Source: Winogradskyella alexanderae (GTDB taxonomy: Bacteria > Bacteroidota > Bacteroidia > Flavobacteriales > Flavobacteriaceae). Taken from it: 64,000 bases of DNA. Where the stretch lies: positions 1-64,000 of the forward strand of contig NZ_JAIUJR010000007.1 in the NCBI RefSeq assembly GCF_020166335.1, written 5' to 3'. A program made the translations under genes and the position numbers. The notes below the pieces were generated by a model. The model was not told where the DNA came from, searched no databases, and worked only from the letters and a program-made list of their open reading frames with translations. Of the stretch, positions 1 through 7,635 are shown one piece after another. Numbering within the stretch: the first letter of the stretch is position 1; each line of letters starts with the position of its first letter.

Positions 1-52
1 GCCCGTTAGCGCCGATGGTACTGCTTTCTGTGGGAGAGTAGGTCGCCGCCTT
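1..52 (+). rRNA. rrf: 5S ribosomal RNA, 3' end (partial)
   Basis: The first bases match the 3' part of a bacterial 5S rRNA: a GGTACTGC block, then GGGAGAGTAGGTCGCCGCC, the usual end of the molecule. The 5' part lies outside the window, so an rRNA operon probably ends here. A strong hairpin with a T-run follows within ten bases, as expected for the end of an rRNA operon. The exact 3' end is estimated. Confidence 0.85.
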
Positions 53-59
53 TCTTTTG

Positions 60-93
60 AAAAGCCCCTTGCAAATAGCAAGGGGCTTTTTTT
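60..93 (+). terminator. Terminator of the rRNA operon
   Basis: A 13-bp perfect stem (60-72 with 78-90, AAAAGCCCCTTGC against its complement) closes a 5-base loop and runs into a T-run. It stands directly behind the 5S rRNA end. Confidence 0.92.
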
Positions 94-137
94 ATTTTTA
101 TTAGAATCTCTATTAAGTAAAAATTAACTTCAGGATG

Positions 138-368
138 CTATTTAAACATGCTTTTTATTATGGTATTTATTCCAACAAAGAGTAAAATAATAGCTGTAAC
201 ACAAATAACTAATGAGAGAACAAGTAAGGGGATATATAGGGGTTTGTCATCATTACTAAATGATATGTGAAGCAAGATTGGACCTGCGAACATTAATAAT
301 AAACAAAGCAATAGTCTTTTGACTCCTTTGATTAAAACTTCTTTATCTGTTCTATTATTTTCTTCCAT
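138..368 (-). CDS. Small two-helix membrane protein, DUF6095-like
   Basis: The protein has 76 residues and two hydrophobic segments (about residues 18-35 and 45-67), with a conserved-looking LYIPLL stretch between them. It resembles the DUF6095 family of Flavobacteriia, whose function is unknown. I chose the ATG at 368 (MEENNR). A start at 389 is also open but would lengthen the overlap with murQ; from 368 the overlap with the murQ stop is 14 bp, which suggests translational coupling. It is probably cotranscribed with murQ, but that does not establish a role in peptidoglycan recycling. Confidence 0.75.
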   Translation of the reverse strand: MEENNRTDKEVLIKGVKRLLLCLLLMFAGPILLHISFSNDDKPLYIPLLVLSLVICVTAIILLFVGINTIIKSMFK

Positions 369-1167
369 AATCAATACTTTTTCTAACACTTTTATGCTTA
401 TCTAATAGCGCATTGGCTTCTTGCTCACTTACATTTAATTCGTTCATTATCATTTTAATACCACGATCAACAAGCTTATCATTACTTAATTGCATATCAA
501 CCATTTTATTATCCTTTACCTTGCCTAGTTTTATCATGGTAGCAGTAGTTATCATGTTAAGAACAAGTTTTTGTGCCGTACCTGCTTTCATTCTAGAACT
601 TCCAGTTAAGAATTCTGGCCCAACAATTACCTCAACGGGAAATTTTGCTTGTTTTGAAAGTGGACTGTTTTGATTGCATGTTATACAACCGGTAACAATA
701 TTATTTTTATTACAAGCCTCAAGCGCGTGAACCACATATGGTGTTGTACCAGATGCCGCTATGCCAACCACCACGTCTTTTTCTGAAATATTATGATCAT
801 GTAAATCATACCAACCTTGAGTTTGAGAGTCTTCAGCAAATTCAACTGCTTTTCTAATAGCACTATCTCCACCCGCGATCAAGCCAATAACAACGTCATG
901 TGAAACACCAAAGGTTGGCGGGCACTCGGATGCATCAAGTATTCCCAAACGACCACTTGTTCCTGCACCTAAGTAAAATAATCTACCACCGTCTTTTACT
1001 TTTGCGACAACTTGTTGAATCAATTCTTCAATTTGTGACAAGGCTTTTTCCACTGCCAAAGGAACCTTTTTGTCTTCATTATTCATATTTGCAATAATCT
1101 CGTTAACAGACATGTGCTCGAGATTATTATAGTCAGAATCTTGTTCAGTGGTTTTTATGAAATCCAT
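355..1167 (-). CDS. murQ: N-acetylmuramic acid 6-phosphate etherase MurQ
   Basis: MurQ removes the D-lactyl ether from MurNAc-6-phosphate, giving GlcNAc-6-phosphate, in cytoplasmic recycling of peptidoglycan sugars. The 270-residue protein has the SIS-type sugar-phosphate fold. The signature GAGTSGRLG is at residues 67-75, followed by the ASECPPT motif. Glu81 and Glu112 have the same spacing as the two catalytic glutamates described in E. coli MurQ (83 and 114). The length is slightly short of E. coli (298) through a compact C-terminus. No anmK or transporter lies next to it. Confidence 0.95.
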   Translation of the reverse strand: MDFIKTTEQDSDYNNLEHMSVNEIIANMNNEDKKVPLAVEKALSQIEELIQQVVAKVKDGGRLFYLGAGTSGRLGILDASECPPTFGVSHDVVIGLIAGGDSAIRKAVEFAEDSQTQGWYDLHDHNISEKDVVVGIAASGTTPYVVHALEACNKNNIVTGCITCNQNSPLSKQAKFPVEVIVGPEFLTGSSRMKAGTAQKLVLNMITTATMIKLGKVKDNKMVDMQLSNDKLVDRGIKMIMNELNVSEQEANALLDKHKSVRKSIDYGRK

Positions 1168-1238
1168 GAATTAAAGTTAGTAATTTTTCAAATTATGGTT
1201 TTTTGAATATTACGATTAAGAATCGACTATTTTTGGTG

Positions 1239-2054
1239 TTATTGAATAGTATAAATGACTTCGTCAACTTCTGATAACCTAAAAAACCCAAATGGGAAAT
1301 TTTCAGGATTGGTCTGATTTCCACAGTTTCCTCTTACAGTTGCGGGTTGAGTCTCAAAAGGTCCACCATTCTCGTCGCTACCTTGCTGAAGTAAAACAAA
1401 CATATACTCATAAAAACGTTCTGAAACACCATAATTTCTAATAGTAACAACATCACCAGACTTTAAGTCCTCCTCTGTGTAAAATCCAAAAATTTGGTTA
1501 CCATCCGTAAATCTATCTTCATATACTTCCAAATTAGGAACAACTGTAACATCGCTAATAAATTCAAAGAAATAGTAATTTTCGATATTAGCTGGATCGG
1601 TATAAAACGCTTTTAATTCAATGTCTTGACCTGAGAAACCACCATCATCAATTTGTTCAACAAAATCAATTGGTGCTACCGACTTAAAAGTTTCTGTAGC
1701 GGTATATAATTCATCATTATATAAAATACTTAACGTGTATACCTCGTCGATTATAGGTATAAAGCTATTATTTGTATAGATTCCAGTATTATCAACTTCA
1801 ACAAAATTGTAAACATTAGCATTTGTGTCTTGAATTTGTACTATAGCCCCATTTGCAGGAGGCACATCTTCCTCAAAAAACGGTGCTGACAAACTAAGTT
1901 TAATTGATTGCTCATTACCTTGAGTACCTTTAAACCAATTGATTGAAGCTTCTATTACCAACCTTGGTTCAGACTCATTTAAATCAACATCAATGACATC
2001 CTCACAACTGTAGAATGTGGTAAGAACTAATATTAAATAGAATAACTTTTTCAT
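1239..2054 (-). CDS. DUF4249-type outer-membrane-associated lipoprotein
   Basis: This 271-residue protein starts with a lipoprotein signal (hydrophobic core ending FYSC, Cys at residue 17), then the EDVIDVDL stretch typical of DUF4249 proteins. It follows a TonB-dependent receptor on the same strand with a 5-bp gap, so the two are surely cotranscribed. DUF4249 lipoproteins regularly accompany such receptors in Bacteroidota; by analogy with SusD it may be the surface partner of the receptor, but the substrate is unknown. No polysaccharide-degrading enzymes flank the pair. Confidence 0.8.
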   Translation of the reverse strand: MKKLFYLILVLTTFYSCEDVIDVDLNESEPRLVIEASINWFKGTQGNEQSIKLSLSAPFFEEDVPPANGAIVQIQDTNANVYNFVEVDNTGIYTNNSFIPIIDEVYTLSILYNDELYTATETFKSVAPIDFVEQIDDGGFSGQDIELKAFYTDPANIENYYFFEFISDVTVVPNLEVYEDRFTDGNQIFGFYTEEDLKSGDVVTIRNYGVSERFYEYMFVLLQQGSDENGGPFETQPATVRGNCGNQTNPENFPFGFFRLSEVDEVIYTIQ

Positions 2055-2059
2055 TTTTT

Positions 2060-4435
2060 CTAGAAGTTAAAGTTATAGGATATGGACGGAACAATTCCAA
2101 AAAGTGCTAATCTCAACGCTTCATTTGCACCTGTTGTTCTGTTTTCTCTAAACTGAATGTTTACAGCGTTTCTTCGATTGTAAATGTTGTAAAGACCAAA
2201 AACCCATTCTCCTTTAAACTTATTCTGGCTATAAGGATTAGGATTATAATTCACAGAGAAATCTAATCTATGATATGCAGGCAGGCGACTTGAGTTACGG
2301 GATTCAAATTTTGGCACCAATATACCATTATATTCATATTGTCCATTAGGAAATGTAACTGGCAAACCAGTTTGGAAAACAAAATTGGAATTTAATCTCC
2401 ACTTATCATTCAGTTCATAACTAGCTGTGACTGACACGTCGTGTGTTTTGTCAAATGGTGTATTATACCATTCTCCATTATTTATACCAGTTTCTACTGG
2501 TGTTCTACCTGGTGTCCGTTGTTCAGATTTTGATAACGTATAGGATAACCATCCCTTAAGTCTGCCTTCGTTTTTACGCAATAATACTTCCAAACCGTAA
2601 GCGCGCGCCTCACCGCTGAGAATTACTTGTTCAATGGCATTGTTAGCAATTAAATTTGCACCATCAGTGTAATCAATCCTATTATCAATTGTTTTATAAA
2701 ACGTTTCAACCTCTAAGGAAAATAAATTGTCCTTGAATGTTCTAAAATATCCCAATGCAACTTGATCTAACAACTGTGGTTTTATAAACCTTCCACTTGG
2801 AGCCCATACGTCTAAAGGTGTTGGCGAGTTTGTATTGGATAATAAATGTAAATACTGAGCCATGCGATTATAACTGGCTTTTACAGAGGAATTTTCAGAT
2901 AATTGATACGCAAGCGCCGCTCTAGGCTCAAAATTGGTAAAAGATTCAATTATATCACTTCTATCAAAATTTTCAGTATCTATAGGATCTGCTTTTTCAT
3001 AAATACCAAGTTCCTCGTTAAATATTACAGGATTGTCGTTGGCATATACATTTAATTCATCTTGGCCAAGTCTATGAAATGTACTTAGCCTTGTACCATA
3101 GCTAACAGACAAACGGTCACTTAATTTATGCTCTGCATCAAGATAAATGGCATTTTCAAACGCATATTTATCAATAAGTTTAAAAGGATTTATACCAGAA
3201 TCTTCTGTATTTGGATTTATTTCTCCGGGATTAAATTTGTAATAAATACTGTTCAGTCCGTACTCAAGTTTGAAATTATTGGTTATATAATGCTTAAGAT
3301 CATACTTTACATTAAAATTTCTAATTCCAGATTCCCATTCAAACCCAACAAAGTTCAAATCCAGACCATAATAGTAATCTGAATAAATTAAGGACATATT
3401 TGAAAATAACTTATCTGAAAAGAGATGATTCCACCTAAAGTTTAAAACAGAGTTGCCATAAACGTTTTCAAAACTGTCTTGTATGCTGAATACGTCTCGG
3501 CCAAAATATCCTGATAGGAAAATGCTGTTTCTGTCATTGAGTTTATAACTTAATTTAGTATTTAGGTCATAGAAGTAAGCAACGTTATCTAAGTCGAATA
3601 AAGGGAGGAAGAGATGTGCATAGCTACTCCTACCACCAAAAAGGAATGAACCTTTTTCTTTTTTTATTGGTCCTTCAGCCAATAGTCTGCTCGATATTAA
3701 TCCAATACCACCATTCATTTTAAATTGATTACTATTGCCTTCTTTTTGGTATATATCCAAAACGGAAGAAACACGGCCTCCATACTTAGCAGGTATGCCA
3801 CCTTTATAAAGTTTTAAATCTTTAATCGCATCTGGATTAAAAACAGAAAACAAACCAAATAAGTGGGATGAATTAAAAATTATGGCTTCGTCTAGAAGAA
3901 TAAGATTCTGATCAACCGCGCCACCCCTTACATTAAATCCTGAGGATCCCTCACCTGCATTGGTAACACCTGGTAATAAGGTTATAGATTTAATCACATC
4001 TACCTCTCCAAAAACCACAGGCATATTTTTTATGGTTTCAATAGAGAGTGCATTAACACTCATTTGAGGCTTTTTAATATTTAGTCTCTCAATATCTTCT
4101 TTAATTACTACTTCGTCTAAACTCTCGACACTTTCTGTAAGTTTATAATTTTTGTTTATATCTGAATATAATTCAACCTTTTCAGTTATAGTTTTAAAAC
4201 CTAAGTAGCTTATTTGGATGGTATAAACGCCCTCAGGTAGGGTAATAGAGTAAAAACCGTATTCGTTGGTCATTGTTCCAGATTGAATGTCGGGAAAGAC
4301 AACATTTACACCAATTAAAGTTTCATTACTGGCAATATCAGTGATTGAACCGCTTAGCGTATATTTTTTTTGTGCGTTTATTACAGAAGTAAGCAGAAGT
4401 AGTATAAGTGAAAAACCATACAGGTTCTTTTTCAT
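2060..4435 (-). CDS. TonB-dependent outer-membrane receptor with carboxypeptidase-like N-terminal domain
   Basis: The protein has 791 residues. It has a signal peptide (MKKNLYGFSLILLL...NAQ), a carboxypeptidase-D regulatory-like beta-sandwich (about residues 23-105), a plug domain with the Bacteroidota-type SGFNVRGG motif, and a C-terminal beta-barrel ending in an aromatic residue. It imports an unknown substrate across the outer membrane using TonB energy. The frame is open upstream to 4471, but the ATG at 4435 gives a clean signal peptide, and a -7 promoter element lies at 4452-4459, inside the longer version. Its partner DUF4249 gene follows directly. Confidence 0.9.
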   Translation of the reverse strand: MKKNLYGFSLILLLLTSVINAQKKYTLSGSITDIASNETLIGVNVVFPDIQSGTMTNEYGFYSITLPEGVYTIQISYLGFKTITEKVELYSDINKNYKLTESVESLDEVVIKEDIERLNIKKPQMSVNALSIETIKNMPVVFGEVDVIKSITLLPGVTNAGEGSSGFNVRGGAVDQNLILLDEAIIFNSSHLFGLFSVFNPDAIKDLKLYKGGIPAKYGGRVSSVLDIYQKEGNSNQFKMNGGIGLISSRLLAEGPIKKEKGSFLFGGRSSYAHLFLPLFDLDNVAYFYDLNTKLSYKLNDRNSIFLSGYFGRDVFSIQDSFENVYGNSVLNFRWNHLFSDKLFSNMSLIYSDYYYGLDLNFVGFEWESGIRNFNVKYDLKHYITNNFKLEYGLNSIYYKFNPGEINPNTEDSGINPFKLIDKYAFENAIYLDAEHKLSDRLSVSYGTRLSTFHRLGQDELNVYANDNPVIFNEELGIYEKADPIDTENFDRSDIIESFTNFEPRAALAYQLSENSSVKASYNRMAQYLHLLSNTNSPTPLDVWAPSGRFIKPQLLDQVALGYFRTFKDNLFSLEVETFYKTIDNRIDYTDGANLIANNAIEQVILSGEARAYGLEVLLRKNEGRLKGWLSYTLSKSEQRTPGRTPVETGINNGEWYNTPFDKTHDVSVTASYELNDKWRLNSNFVFQTGLPVTFPNGQYEYNGILVPKFESRNSSRLPAYHRLDFSVNYNPNPYSQNKFKGEWVFGLYNIYNRRNAVNIQFRENRTTGANEALRLALFGIVPSISYNFNF

Positions 4436-4451
4436 GGCGCCAAAATTTTTG

Positions 4452-4459
4452 CAAAAATA
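4452..4459 (-). promoter_or_regulatory. Bacteroidota -7 promoter element of the TonB receptor operon
   Basis: On the minus strand this reads TATTTTTG, a match to TAnnTTTG. The chosen ATG (4435) lies 16 nt downstream, so the untranslated leader would be about ten bases. No clear -33 element was identified. Confidence 0.55.
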
Positions 4460-4650
4460 AAAAAGCGTCATGTGGGATAAAGCCTTTTTAACGTAAGTTT
4501 AGTGTTAATAATGAATGAGGATTGAACATGAGGCCAATTTTAAGTTTTAAAAAGGCGAATGATAAAAATCAAATAGAAACAAGTAGTTAGAAATTAGAGA
4601 AATTAAAAATGAATACCGATATTTGCAAAAATTTAAAAAATTATATACTT

Positions 4651-6090
4651 ATGACTAAAATAACTGTAGCCAAGGGAGATGGCATTGGCCCAGAAATAAT
4701 GGATGCCACATTAAGAATTTTAGAAGCTGCTGGTGCGCAATTAGATATTGATGAAATTGAAGTCGGGGAGAAAGTATATTTATCTGGTAACACTGCAGGA
4801 ATCTCTAAAGAAGCATGGGAAACTATTAGAAGAAATAAAATTTTCCTTAAAGCTCCAATCACTACGCCTCAGGGTGGTGGCTACAAGAGTTTAAATGTAA
4901 CAACTCGTAAAACTCTAGGTCTATTCGCTAATGTTAGACCATGTAAAAGTTTGCATCCTTACATTTCGACTAAGCATCCTAATATGGATGTTGTTATTGT
5001 CAGAGAAAATGAAGAGGATTTGTATGCAGGTATCGAGCACAGACAGACAGATGAAGTTGTACAGTGTTTGAAGCTGATAAGCCGTCCTGGTTGCGAAAAA
5101 ATTATCACTTATGCTTTTGAATACGCAAAGAAATTTGGCAGAAAAAAGGTGACTTGTTTTACAAAGGATAATATTATGAAGCAGACTGATGGCCTTTTTC
5201 ATAAAGTTTTTGATGAAATCGCGGCGAATTATCCTGAAATAGAGAATGAGCATTGGATTATTGATATAGGTGCTGCTAAGTTGGCCGATTCACCAGAAAC
5301 ATTTGATGTCATCGTAATGCCTAATCTTTATGGTGATGTATTGTCTGATGTTGCTGCACAGATTACTGGATCAGTAGGATTAGCAGGTTCATCAAATATA
5401 GGTCATGATCATGCAATGTTTGAAGCTATTCATGGATCTGCACCTAGAAGAGCAGGACAGAATATGGCAAACCCGTCAGGTCTTTTACAAGGAGCTATCT
5501 TAATGCTACAGCATATTGGTCAATCTGATATTGCAGCAAAAATTCAGAATGCGTGGTTAAAAACAATGGAAGATGGAATCCACACTTATGACGTATACGA
5601 TGAAAAAGTTAGTACTCAAAAAGTTGGTACAGCTGAATTTGCTGACGCAGTAATCGCAAATATTGGACAATTTCCAAATAAGCTTAAAAGGGTTGAGCTC
5701 AAAAATACAGGTGCTATAGAAATACCTAAGCACACTAGAAAGCCAAGAGCTGAGAAAGTGTTACAAGGAGTAGATGTGTTTGTTGATTGGGAAGGGACAA
5801 ATCCTGATACCATTGGAGAAAAAATGAGTAAACACATGAATACCGATGTGCTCGAACTGACCATGATAACTAACAGAGGTGTAAAAGTTTGGCCAAATGG
5901 CTTTGACGAAACATTCTGTACGGATCATTGGAGATGCAGATTTAAAGCAGTTGAAGGTAAAACTGCCACAAAAGAAGATATTGTTAAAGTATTAAGTAAG
6001 GCAATAGAAGCAGGTGTTGACACAATAAAAACCGAGAATCTATATACTTTTGATGGCGAAAGAGGCTACTCTCTTGGACAAGGGCAATAG
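4651..6090 (+). CDS. icd: NADP-dependent isocitrate dehydrogenase (long, Thermus-like type)
   Basis: This enzyme oxidises isocitrate to 2-oxoglutarate in the TCA cycle. The 479-residue protein has the beta-decarboxylating dehydrogenase fold. It shows the GDGIGPEI start, the substrate loop KSLNVTTRKTLGLFANVRP, and the metal/nucleotide motif NLYGDVLSD. A C-terminal extension of roughly 140 residues beyond the core is typical of the Thermus/Rickettsia-type enzymes. The ATG at 4651 fits the usual MTKITVAKGDGIG start; an upstream in-frame ATG (4609) would add 14 unconserved residues. A terminator follows at 6119. Cofactor preference is inferred from family, not read from residues. Confidence 0.93.
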   Translation: MTKITVAKGDGIGPEIMDATLRILEAAGAQLDIDEIEVGEKVYLSGNTAGISKEAWETIRRNKIFLKAPITTPQGGGYKSLNVTTRKTLGLFANVRPCKSLHPYISTKHPNMDVVIVRENEEDLYAGIEHRQTDEVVQCLKLISRPGCEKIITYAFEYAKKFGRKKVTCFTKDNIMKQTDGLFHKVFDEIAANYPEIENEHWIIDIGAAKLADSPETFDVIVMPNLYGDVLSDVAAQITGSVGLAGSSNIGHDHAMFEAIHGSAPRRAGQNMANPSGLLQGAILMLQHIGQSDIAAKIQNAWLKTMEDGIHTYDVYDEKVSTQKVGTAEFADAVIANIGQFPNKLKRVELKNTGAIEIPKHTRKPRAEKVLQGVDVFVDWEGTNPDTIGEKMSKHMNTDVLELTMITNRGVKVWPNGFDETFCTDHWRCRFKAVEGKTATKEDIVKVLSKAIEAGVDTIKTENLYTFDGERGYSLGQGQ

Positions 6091-6118
6091 TATTTTCTCA
6101 GTTTTAGAAAATAGATTT

Positions 6119-6149
6119 AAAGACCGTCTTCTCAAAAGGCGGTCTTTTT
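6119..6149 (+). terminator. Terminator downstream of isocitrate dehydrogenase
   Basis: A 10-bp stem (6119-6128 with 6138-6147, one G-T pair) is followed by TT on the plus strand. It lies 28 bp behind the isocitrate dehydrogenase stop and separates it from the minus-strand RNA candidate. Confidence 0.85.
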
Positions 6150-6199
6150 AGTTTTGTGCTTTTTTAATTTATGTTACCGTTTAATAGGAACTGAAATAA

Positions 6200-6616
6200 A
6201 AGCAAAAAGCCATATCACTTCAGTAAAACTGACTTAACATGGCTTTTCTTCGAAACGGTACTAACGTGACCTATTTAGTCTTCACTAACTCAGCTGTATG
6301 GCCTAAACCATCATCCTTTTCAGTTCAAGTGTTTCCGCTTCACAGAAACGTTTCACACCTATCAAAATGTATTGACCTGATGCTACCGCATTTCAAAAAA
6401 AACTGTTTTCCTTGATGTTTCTTCTTATGTCATACACTTGCGCGTCTGCCAGAGTCCAAAACATTGCTTTTCCTTTTCATGTTCACTTTCGCTCCCATTA
6501 CTTTTTCCAAGCTTTTCACCTAAACTACCGACCCTACACTGTATGGTCAATACTTTAGGCTTCATGATTTGATCGTCTATCTTGCCTACACAAGCGACTC
6601 ACTAATCTCAAAAAAC
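6200..6616 (-). ncRNA. Candidate structured non-coding RNA, about 415 nt, unidentified
   Basis: No ORF of useful length lies here on either strand, yet 6240-6600 is about 42-43% G+C in sampled lines, against about 18% in 6601-6660. The minus-strand RNA would be strongly G-rich and C-poor (6481-6540: 22 G, 4 C). Nested helices, minus-strand numbering: 6560-6554 with 6307-6301 (7 bp perfect); 6553-6545 with 6377-6369 (9 bp perfect); 6451-6442 with 6437-6428 (two G-A mismatches, GCAA tetraloop); 6391-6388 with 6383-6380; 6349-6342 with 6338-6331 (8 bp, two G-U pairs, GAA loop); 6288-6284 with 6279-6275. The segment 6560-6545 can alternatively pair with 6533-6518 (15 of 16 positions, three G-U). 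The G-U pairs would be A-C mismatches on the plus strand, which supports minus-strand transcription. A terminator ends it. No hallmark of RNase P, tmRNA, SRP RNA or group II intron domain V was found. The 5' end is estimated from a weak promoter. Confidence 0.6.
6204..6247 (-). terminator. Terminator of the structured RNA candidate
   Basis: AAAAGCCAT (6247-6239) pairs with ATGGCTTTT (6213-6205), with an inner CAGT-TTT-ACTG hairpin, followed on the minus strand by TTTTTGCTTTTATTT. The hairpin is symmetric and could act both ways, but isocitrate dehydrogenase already has its own terminator upstream, so this one most likely belongs to the minus-strand RNA. Confidence 0.75.
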
Positions 6617-6621
6617 AATTT

Positions 6622-6649
6622 CAAAAAATAAAGAACTTCTTTATTACAA
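6622..6649 (-). promoter_or_regulatory. Possible promoter of the structured RNA candidate
   Basis: On the minus strand TTG (6649-6647) precedes TATTTTTTG (6630-6622) by 16 nt. This approximates the Bacteroidota pattern TTG...TAnnTTTG with one extra base in the -7 element. The stretch 6617-6802 is otherwise very A+T-rich and I see no gene in it. Confidence 0.35.
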
Positions 6650-6802
6650 TTTAACACTTATTTGAAATAATATTCAAAAACAAACTGGGTTTGTTGTTAA
6701 TTGTTAAGCTAATTTATGTTACAATAATTAAATTCCAAATTTTTTAACTATATAAATGTCAACATCTTATGAACCAATGTTATTAACAAAAGTTAATAAA
6801 CA

Positions 6803-6830
6803 AAAAAGCCTTCGCTATCGAAGGCTTTTT
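6803..6830 (-). terminator. Terminator of rplS
   Basis: A 12-bp perfect stem (6803-6814 with 6819-6830, AAAAAGCCTTCG) with a 4-base loop lies 20 bp behind the rplS stop and ends in a T-run on the minus strand. It separates rplS from the RNA candidate downstream. Confidence 0.9.
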
Positions 6831-6849
6831 CACTGTTATTTCGGTTAGC

Positions 6850-7200
6850 TTATCGTCTAACTTCTTTAATTCTTGCTTTCTTACCAGTAAGTCCTCTGAA
6901 GTAGAAGATTCTTGCTCTGCGTACTTTACCGCGTTTGTTAACTTCAATTTTTTGAAGGGCAGGTAAATTTACTGGGAAGATACGTTCTACACCAATTGTC
7001 CCTGACATTTTTCGAATGGTAAACGTTTCTGTAGTTCCAGATCCCTTGCGTTGCAATACCACACCCTTAAAAAACTGGGTACGTGTTTTGTTACCTTCTT
7101 TAATTTCGTAGTAAACAGTGATGGTATCACCAGCACTGAACTCTGGTAAGTCTTTTTTTGTTACAAATTCGTCCTGTACAAATTTTACTAAAGAATTCAT
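6850..7200 (-). CDS. rplS: 50S ribosomal protein L19
   Basis: L19 sits at the 30S-50S interface of the ribosome. The 116-residue protein has the normal length and the family motifs: FSAGDTITVYYEI, the QFFKGVVLQRKGSGTTETFTIRK beta-barrel, GVERIFPVNLP, and the basic C-terminus GKVRRARIFYFRGLTGKKARIKE. It has its own promoter and leader (7201-7278) and its own terminator. trmD, its usual operon partner, lies upstream but is separated by a small membrane-protein gene. Confidence 0.97.
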   Translation of the reverse strand: MNSLVKFVQDEFVTKKDLPEFSAGDTITVYYEIKEGNKTRTQFFKGVVLQRKGSGTTETFTIRKMSGTIGVERIFPVNLPALQKIEVNKRGKVRRARIFYFRGLTGKKARIKEVRR

Positions 7201-7278
7201 TTCTTTCTATTTATTGTTTTTTTAAATCAACATTCACGATTCTCGCCAGAGGTTAACCTAAAAGTGGGTGCAAAGATA
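7201..7278 (-). promoter_or_regulatory. rplS promoter and leader, possible L19 autoregulatory leader
   Basis: The minus strand carries TATCTTTG (7278-7271), a good -7 element. Transcription would then leave a leader of about 65 nt before rplS. The leader contains the perfect palindrome AGGTTAACCT (7250-7259) followed by a small UCU-GGCG-AGA hairpin. A ribosomal-protein leader motif upstream of L19 has been described in Flavobacteria; whether this is that motif needs a covariance-model search. Confidence 0.5.
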
Positions 7279-7319
7279 GTTAAAAAGTTAAAAGTTGAAA
7301 GTAGAAAACGAAAAGTTTT

Positions 7320-7631
7320 TTATGATCTTTTAAAGTCCTTTATGGCAAAGATTAATAAACCTGAGCAAAATAGTATCGATAAAAAACCACCAATAAATTT
7401 AGACCACCCAATAGTTTTTATTAATGTCTCAGCTCCGTGATTCCCTGCTGCACGGTTCGCAATGAAACTACCAACACCAAATAATATTGTTAAAATGCTT
7501 CCAATCAAAAGTATAGTTGTAGAGAAAGTTTTCTTTTTAATAAACAATATAATTGTTGCAGTAACAATACCTAGTGATGATATGCCACTTAATATCATTC
7601 CAATTAGTTGTAGATAATCGTAAGAATTCAT
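7320..7631 (-). CDS. Small hydrophobic membrane protein, unknown function
   Basis: The 103-residue protein has three predicted membrane segments (about residues 8-30, 37-58 and 76-98) and a short basic C-terminus KDFKRS. I do not recognise a family. It starts 4 bp after the trmD stop, so it is probably read from the trmD transcript, and it separates trmD from rplS, which are adjacent in many bacteria. A link to tRNA modification or ribosome function cannot be inferred from position alone. Confidence 0.6.
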   Translation of the reverse strand: MNSYDYLQLIGMILSGISSLGIVTATIILFIKKKTFSTTILLIGSILTILFGVGSFIANRAAGNHGAETLIKTIGWSKFIGGFLSILFCSGLLIFAIKDFKRS

Positions 7632-7635
7632 ATTT

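Noticed and set aside
413..673. Plus-strand ORF inside murQ
   Set aside because: It lies antisense within a confident gene and shows no domain. The same holds for similar antisense frames at 3128-3382, 4921-5253, 19335-19670, 29731-30123 and 55143-55565.
6200..6616. RNase P RNA, tmRNA, SRP RNA or group I/II intron as the identity of the structured region
   Set aside because: No GAGGAAAGTCC-type RNase P core, no tmRNA-like tRNA ends or tag ORF, no catalytic domain V or reverse transcriptase, and no paired GACUA/UAGUC group I core were seen. A covariance search could still overturn this.
6200..6616. Decayed transposase or pseudogene
   Set aside because: No frame on either strand shows a run of recognisable transposase residues, and there are no terminal repeats or target duplications. 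The regular helices with G-U pairs fit an RNA better.
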